From positions 1,550,001-1,614,000 of the forward strand of contig NC_089457.1 of NCBI RefSeq assembly GCF_026210795.1: a stretch of DNA of 64,000 bases, written 5' to 3'. The translations under genes and the position numbers were made by a program. Positions 58,160 through 64,000 of the stretch are shown piece by piece. The stretch comes from Rhizophagus irregularis. Its lineage: Eukaryota; Glomeromycota; Glomeromycetes; Glomerales; Glomeraceae. A model generated the notes under the pieces. That model ran no database searches and was not told the origin of the DNA. It saw only the letters and a program-made list of their open reading frames with translations. How positions within the stretch are numbered: the stretch's first letter is position 1; every line of letters begins with the position of its first letter.

Positions 58160-61100
58160 ACACTGGTCGAAATAAAAACTTTCAGTCATGTGACAAATCG
58201 GCTGATCTGTCACACATTTTGGCCAAATTTTAGAAATTATTAAAAATCGGCCAAATTTCGACATATATGATTTATGGTCGATTTATTGAATTATTTAATC
58301 AAACGTTACGCATTACGCGTTACGCATATTAAAAGTTTAAAAAAGGATCATCCTTTTTTAAACTTTTTTTAATTTTTTTCTTTCCCTCCCCTTTCCTTTC
58401 CTTCATTCCCCTTCCCTGTTTCCCCTTCTTCCTCTTTCCTTTCCTTCGTTCTCCTTTCCCTTCCTTCTCTTTTTCTTCCTTCCCCTTCCTCCTTTCACTT
58501 TTTTTACTTTTTTTATAGGTTCGGCTTTCGGGTGGGCTTCCGAAGTACAGAAACTCCAAAGATTCGTAAGTACGAATACTTTGGAGTTTATTTTATTTTT
58601 TTTTAATACGAACGGTTACTAACTGTTCTTTTTTCTTTCTTTTTTTAGGTTCGGCCGTTCAGGTGGGCTTCGAAGTACAGAAACTCCAAAGATTTGTAAG
58701 TACGAATACTTTGGAGTTTATTTTATTTTTTTTTTAATATGAACAGTTATTAACTGTTCTTTTTTCTTTCTTTTTTTTAGGTTCGGCCGTTCGGGTGACT
58801 TCTGAAGAATAGAAAAAACCAAAGTTTTGTAAGTTCGGAACTTGGTTTATTTTTTTTTAATATTATGAACGGTTATTAACCGTTTTTTTTCTTTTATTTT
58901 TTATAGGTTCGGCGTCTCAGGTAGGGCTTCCGAGTTCCGAAGAACGAAAAAAACCAAAATTCGTAAGTATATACGAATCTTGGTTTTAATTTTTTTTATT
59001 TTTTTTTAATTTTTTTAATTTTATTAATGAACGGTTACTAATAACCGTTCCTTTCTTTATTTTTTAGGTTCGGGTAGGCTTCTGAAGAACGAAAACCCAA
59101 AGATAAAGATTCGTAAGTACGAATCTTTTCTTTATAATTTTTTTTTTTATTTTTTCTTTATTACGAACGGTTACTAATAACCATTTTTTTCTTTATTTTT
59201 TAGGTTCGGGTGGGCTTCCGAAAAACGAAAATCCAAAGGTAAAGATTCGTAAGTACGAATCTTTACTTTATAATTTTTTTTTTTGTTTTTCTTTATTACG
59301 AACGGTTACTAAAACCGTTTTTTCTTTATTTTTTAGGTTCGGGTGGGCTTCCGAAAAATGAAAACCCAAAGGTAAAGATTTGTAAGTATGAATCTTTACT
59401 TTATAATTTTTTTTTTGTTTTTTCTTTATTACGAACAGTTACTAAAACCGTTTTTTTCTTTATTTTTTAGGTTCGGGTGGGCTTCCGAAAAATGAAAACC
59501 CAAAGGTAAAGATTCGTAAGTACAAATCTTTACTTTTTTTTCTTTTTTTTGTTTTTTTCTTTATTACGAACGGTTACTAATAACTGTTCTTTTCTTTATT
59601 TTTTAGGTTCGGGTGGGCTTCTGAAAAACGAAAACCCAAAGGTAAAGATTCGTAAGTACAAATCTTTACTTTATAATTTTTTTTGTTTTTTTTTTTATTA
59701 CGAACGGTTACTAAAACCATTTTTTTCTTTATTTTTTAAGTTCGGATGGGCTTCCGAAAAATGAAAACCCAAAGGTAAAGATTCGTAAGTATGAATCTTT
59801 ACTTTTTTTTCTTTTTTTTGTTTTTTTCTTTATTACGAACAGTTACTAATAACCGTTCTTTTCTTTATTTTTTAGGTGCGGTGGGCTTCCGAAAAACGAA
59901 ACCCCAAAGATAAAGATTCGTAAGTACGAATCTTTACTTTATAATTTTTTTTTTGTTTTTTCTTTATTACGAACGGTTACTAATAACCGTTTTTTTCTTT
60001 ATTTTTTTAGATTCGGGTGGGCTTCTGAAGAACGAAAACCCAAAGGTAAAGATTCGTAAGTACGAATCTTTACTTTATAATTTTTTTTTTAATTTTATTA
60101 ATGAACGGTTACTAATAACCGTTCTTTTCTTTTTATAGGTTCGGGTGGACTTCCGAAGAACGGAAAAAGGAGAACCTTTAATATTCGTAAGTAATATACT
60201 TACGAATCTTTTTTTTAATGTTATGGAACGGTTACTAACCGTTCCTTTGATTTTTTTTATAGGTTCGGGTGGATTTCTGTCTTTCAAGGAACGGAAAAAA
60301 CTAAAGATTCAGTATAAATCTTTATTTTTTTATTTTTGTTTATTATTACGAACGGTTTCTAACCATTCTTTTTCTTTTTTTTTTAGGTCAGTGTCTTCTG
60401 AAGAATAGAAAAAACCAAGATTCGTAAGTACGAATCTTGGTTTTATTTTTATTTTTTTATAATATTAACGAACGGTTACTGATAACCGTTCTTATTTTAT
60501 TTTTTTAGTTCAGTGGACTTCTGAAGAATAACGGAAAACCAAGATTCGTAAGTAAGTACGAATCTTGGTTCTTTTTTTTATTTTTTATTTTTATTTTTTA
60601 TTACTACGAACGGTTTACTAATAACCGTTCTTTTCTTTTTATAGGTTTCGGGATCTTTAGAAAAAGTGGAACCAAGATTCGTAAGTACGAATCTTAGTTT
60701 ATTTTTTATTTTTTTTAATATTATTATGAACGGTTATTAATAACCGCTCTTTTTTCTTTTTTATAGGTTTGGTGTCTCGAGTGGATTCCGATAAACAGAA
60801 AAAACCAAAGATTCGTAAGTAGAATCTTGGGGTTTTTTGCTTTTTTTAATATTATGGAACGGTTACTAACCGTTCTTTTCTTTTTTTTATAGTTTTGGTG
60901 GGTTTCCAAAAGATCAAGATTCGTAAGTATATACGAATACATGAATTATGTGATTGTGGAATTGTAGATTAGCAATACTTATTTGTAATATGCATTTATA
61001 AATAAAGTTGTGATTTTATTGCGAATATCAAATAAAATGAATTGTGGCTGAATATTAGTAAATAAATTTAGTACAAATTTGCAATATAAATTAAGTAACA

Positions 61101-61305
61101 TTCGGAAAACTATTCACCAAAATTTGCTATCTGAAATTGTTCCGAATGTTAACTGAATTTTGGCTGAAATTTCAAGCCGAACTTTAGGCGAGTGGCAGCG
61201 AATTGCAGCCAAAAAATCTGCTAAAGTTCGACCAGCATTAGACCATAAATCAGCCTAAAATCGGCTGGCTGAATTTTGGCCGATTTGGACTATTTTGACC
61301 AGTGT
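58160..61305. mobile_element. 3.1-kb non-autonomous CACTA-type element
   Basis: Ends ACACTGGTCGAAAT and ATTTTGACCAGTGT. The 3-bp duplication AAT lies at 58157-58159 and 61306-61308. Both subterminal regions carry CGGCC/GGCCGATTT motifs. The interior is mostly the array at 58505-60930. Removing it restores the transposase exon end (NGI then CTCGGTAGG). X or a relative could supply transposase. Confidence 0.9.
58505..60930 (+). repeat. Exon/intron-like tandem array, copy 2
   Basis: About 19 units. In the best part (59067-60046) the period is 134-135 bp. Each unit: TTTATTTTTTAG, a 45-nt segment starting GTTCGGGTGGGCTTCCGAAA and ending AAGATTC, GTAAGTACG, an inverse of the segment end, a T-rich stretch, and GAACGGTTACTAATAACCGT. 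The 45-nt segment is open in one frame and, if joined, would read SGGLPKNENPKVKIR in repeats. TACTAA lies about 30 nt before the AG. Transcription or splicing is not shown. Confidence 0.7.
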
Positions 61306-62241
61306 AATCCTCGGTAGGCTATTTTGTAAACTGTTTAATTATTAAGCTTGTACTAATAATTTATTAAACAAAATAACAAAATATCAATAGGTTCTTTTCC
61401 CAATAGTCATCATCAAATTGAACCTGAACTTTTACGAATTACCATGCAGCATTTGAGAATTGATGAGCTTGTGTCCACTCAATCAAATAATGATAAGCTT
61501 GTTGAAGCTTTAAAATTAATACAGTCACAGCCAACTTCCGGAAGTTTAGCAGCTTACGACAATTTTAATTATGCTGAACTGTATCAATTTAGAAAAGCTT
61601 TCTTCCAAGAAGTTGATGATACAATTGTCGGTAGCGAACCATTTCCTGGTGAAATGCATACGCCATGTAGAAATCAGGTTGCTTTACCTGACAATATTTA
61701 CCAAATCTTAACTGATTATTATAATGATGCTTACGAATTACAATTTGCAACAATCGCCAAAATATCAGCCAGTCCAAGCGATACAATTGTTGTGCCGAAT
61801 GTAGTTAATCAATTTGGCCATGTTAGGATTTCAGCAGAAATTTTTGGATCAGCAACGGCATCCCGATACTTGAAAAATGCTAATGTATTGGCAAATTTTA
61901 TACAGGACAATGAAACGACTGATTTATTTTCCGGTCAGGCGTAATATTATTTTGAGCATACAATGAGGATTTCTGGTAAGCTTAAAACTCATCAATTAGC
62001 ATTTGTCAAATGGTATAAACCAGCACCAAACCAGCAAACTCGATTTTATACAAAAATTGATAATGAAAAAAGCTCAAATATTGAACTTTGGCGGAATGAA
62101 TTTTATGATATAGCACGGAATTGTATAATTCCAATTCATTACTTATATAGCCGATTTGTATCTACTAAATTTTTAATTGGTAAAAAGAATCCCATCGCAT
62201 ATAATGCTGTAATCCCAATAAATAGACAATTTCACTTATAA

Positions 62242-62691
62242 AATTATTTCTATTTTTAAATTTTAAATTTTTATAATTTATTTTGCAGCAATTCCAAATT
62301 TTACAGTATTTACTGGATGATTAAACAATTTAATACTGAAGACTCTTTTTTTCAACATTAATTGCCAAACCAATTTATTAATATTTATCAAAATATATCG
62401 AATAATAGAAAATTGGACATGCAAATATGAAATTTTACGTATGTTTTCATTATAGCAAATTTCATAAGTTGCGTAACATCTTTTTTACCCTTGCTGTGCC
62501 CAAACAAATCTAACGATATAGTTTTTACCTTATTTTGAGCTTTACCGAGTTTTACAAAGCGTGTTAAAATAATTGAAAATTGTCAAAAGTTTAAAATTAA
62601 TGAAAATAATCGATTTAAAAAACATAAAAGACTGACTTCTATTATTGTATTATATTTTTTTTATACTTTGGTTTTTTCGTTTTTTAAACGT
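62242..62691. other. No gene seen; 3' flank of element G
   Basis: AT-rich. No CACTA terminus with a matching duplication is visible. Confidence 0.4.
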
Positions 62692-62889
62692 ATGAATATG
62701 AACAAGGATAAAGAGAATATTGAATTATTAGATAAGTTGATCGGCAAACGGCAGATGTTTAACTTCAATCCAATTAATCGGATAATAAATCATCGAGTTT
62801 CTGGTTTTGCATTATGTATGATATGTAAGAACGAATCTACCAGTGAAAATCTGATGTCCCCTCGCAATTATTCGGATGAAGAAATTTAA
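62692..62889 (+). CDS. Unknown small ORF
   Basis: ATG at 62692, 65 codons, with MNMNKDKENIELLDKLIGKR and CMICKNESTSENL. It carries one CxxC pair and an acidic C-terminus. It stands opposite the accessory exon at 63617-63984 in the divergent layout, so it might be a decayed transposase N-terminus (the CMIC motif could be the CxCxxC relic). Not recognised; could be spurious. Confidence 0.3.
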   Translation: MNMNKDKENIELLDKLIGKRQMFNFNPINRIINHRVSGFALCMICKNESTSENLMSPRNYSDEEI

Positions 62890-63616
62890 TTCCCTATTGT
62901 AATTAAATTAGAAAGTTTAAAATTTAGCTTGTATTGATTGGCGTTAAATTTAAAATAAATAAAAATTGTAGAAAATTTTTCTCGAATTCAATTTATTAAT
63001 AATAATATTTCAATTGGGAATGGTGCATCACTTGATTTACTAATAAATATTTGAATATCAGTAACTTGATTGAAAAACGGTTCAAATTGTGCCAGTTAGA
63101 AAATGCCATTAATTACATTACAGCTGATTTCATAATGTACGGGACACTTAGCAAATTCTAAAGAACGGAAGTATTCAGTAAAGCTCAAAATAAGATAAAA
63201 TTATAACACCACTCTCGGAACAATATTTCAAAATTAGCGTATAATTAGTCTAAAGTGTGTAATGAAGGACTATATATTATTAATCGTATCAGTTTCACAA
63301 ATGTCCCGTTTTACTAATAATATCCTATTTTCGCCTACAATATATTTTTTCAGCCTACATTATAATATATCATCTTCAGTACCCATTAAATTTTAAACAA
63401 AATAAGCGTTTTAATTTAATAAAATTATATCGAAATAAACCAAGTATATAACCTATTGTAGTGTATTTTTTGGAGGTTCGACGTCAAGATGCTGTAATGT
63501 ATAATTATAAGACCTTGCTCTTGTCAGCTTTGCATTTTGGATCGCAAGTGAATGATCTAAATTACCGATAAATATTAGTACAAAACCACTAAAAAAAATA
63601 TATATATATTACTGAC
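62890..63616. other. No gene seen
   Basis: AT-rich spacer without repeats or open frames that I can support; it may hold later exons of gene H in decayed form. Confidence 0.35.
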
Positions 63617-63984
63617 CCTTGCGGCTTTTCGTTCATTTATTATCTGACATTTTTTCTTCATATTCTCTTTTATATTCATCTGACCTAACATCGGTAAATA
63701 AGGGTAATTATGCAAATGTTTTTTAAAACTAATAAAATTCATATGATGATACCTCGCATGTTTACGGGTGCTTTTTCCTTTCTCCACAATACTTGGTTTG
63801 CGAAGGTTTTTGTATATTTCTAACTTTTTATAGAGATCATCATTTTTTTTTCTGAATTCTTCGTTGATCGCTATTAATGTTTCGTTTAGATCTTGGGTTT
63901 CCTTTAATTCTAGGAAAATTTTATTTAATTTCGTTTCTAACTCTTCAACATGAGCCTTTAATTTTTCGTTTTCGACCTTTAAAT
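63617..63984 (-). pseudogene. Accessory coiled-coil gene fragment, element H
   Basis: One exon-2-like segment enters from the window edge: acceptor TTAACTTTCAG, then DLKVENEKLKAHVEELETKL and LNETLIAINEEFRKKNDDL (a clear heptad coiled coil). It ends AAR followed by GTCAGT, the same exon boundary as EAR/NVR/NAR in A, B and X. The second half seems to have shifted frame, since an acidic reading (RSDEYKREYEEKMSDN) lies in another frame. Upstream exon 1 is outside the window. Confidence 0.6.
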
Positions 63985-64000
63985 CTGAAAGTTAATATAA

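Larger units (their letters stand above)
53786..62241. mobile_element. CACTA-type element G (right end unclear)
   Basis: CACTGGTACATTATG at 53786 is a plausible left terminus in front of the accessory gene. The accessory gene (53875-55071, minus) and transposase (about 55990-62241, plus) diverge as in A, B and X. The right terminus was not found with confidence. The transposase gene is cut by the element at 58160-61305. Confidence 0.6.
55990..62241 (+). pseudogene. CACTA/Plavaka-like transposase of element G
   Basis: The start region reads TKIRNKVLCDCKKCNGKFVEERTRK; its ATG may be the ATA just upstream. After a frameshift near 56230 (run of A) a long open stretch to 57786 carries SWILIWIFKYQARFRLPDVA, CPSCNTLY with a second Cys motif, INLDWFQPFESS, SCHRCYKTSN and IVDSMHCLFLGIAHW. 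Two more frameshifts (57880-57950) follow, then FKRMNGI at 58159, where a 3.1-kb element sits. The gene resumes at 61306, with an intron to about 61391 and SFPNSHHQIEPELLRI, and ends INRQFHL. CAA to TAA at 61942. FKRMN replaces FERMN, so the expected catalytic Glu is Lys here. Confidence 0.8.

Noticed and set aside
62800-62850. CTACCAGTG as the right terminus of element G
   Set aside because: It matches only 8 bp of the left end, gives no 3-bp duplication with 53783-53785, and would cut the small ORF.

Overview
This is AT-rich eukaryotic nuclear DNA with short spliced introns (about 55-360 bp, mostly GT-AG with TACTAA/CTAAC-type branch points). It looks like a transposon graveyard. The protein families and the transposon load (Plavaka/CACTA-type transposases with a CxCxxC N-terminus, hAT, a RecQ-like gene) suggest a glomeromycotinan fungus of the Rhizophagus type. 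That assignment is inference from recognised protein style; no marker gene is present. I see no convincing host housekeeping gene and no rRNA. Almost every base I can explain belongs to a mobile element or a tandem repeat.

Layout. 1-6.7 kb: CACTA element A, with a transposase pseudogene on the minus strand diverging from a five-exon accessory coiled-coil gene on the plus strand, ending in a CACTAG-type terminus at 6691. 6.7-24.6 kb: minisatellites, MITEs, a tRNA-type SINE candidate, several tandem arrays with splice-site-like structure, and a 5.2-kb insertion with a 16-bp target duplication that splits a 300-bp MITE. 24.7-27.9 kb: element B, the same divergent gene pair, degenerate. 27.9-29.5 kb: one MITE nested in another, then a T-rich array. 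29.55-45.6 kb: element Y, into which a second CACTA element X inserted. X carries an intact hAT element and three MITE-type insertions. A 1.1-kb segment spanning the left X/Y junction has been inverted. 45.6-53.3 kb: remains of element F, interrupted by an 872-bp foldback element and by a complete 5.75-kb element with matching 45-bp ends and TTAA on both sides. That 5.75-kb element carries one nine-exon gene joining a DDE-type transposase region to a RecQ helicase. 53.8-62.2 kb: element G, a divergent relative of the same two-gene CACTA type, its transposase gene interrupted by a 3.1-kb CACTA-ended element filled with a tandem exon/intron-like array. 62.2-64 kb: a short unknown ORF and one exon of a further accessory gene (H).

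How the genes relate. Seven accessory-protein genes or fragments (A, B, X, Y, F, G, H) and six transposase genes or fragments (A, B, X, Y, F, G) recur with a shared divergent arrangement. They look like the two-gene complement of one CACTA/Plavaka-like group, comparable in logic to TnpA plus TnpD of En/Spm. Only the hAT transposase (34216-36708) is fully open, and the transposase-RecQ gene is open except for one homopolymer frameshift. Both elements have clean target duplications, so they are probably the youngest insertions. Gene models for A, B, hAT and transposase-RecQ were checked by summing exon lengths to whole codons (allowing one 1-nt indel each in A and transposase-RecQ).
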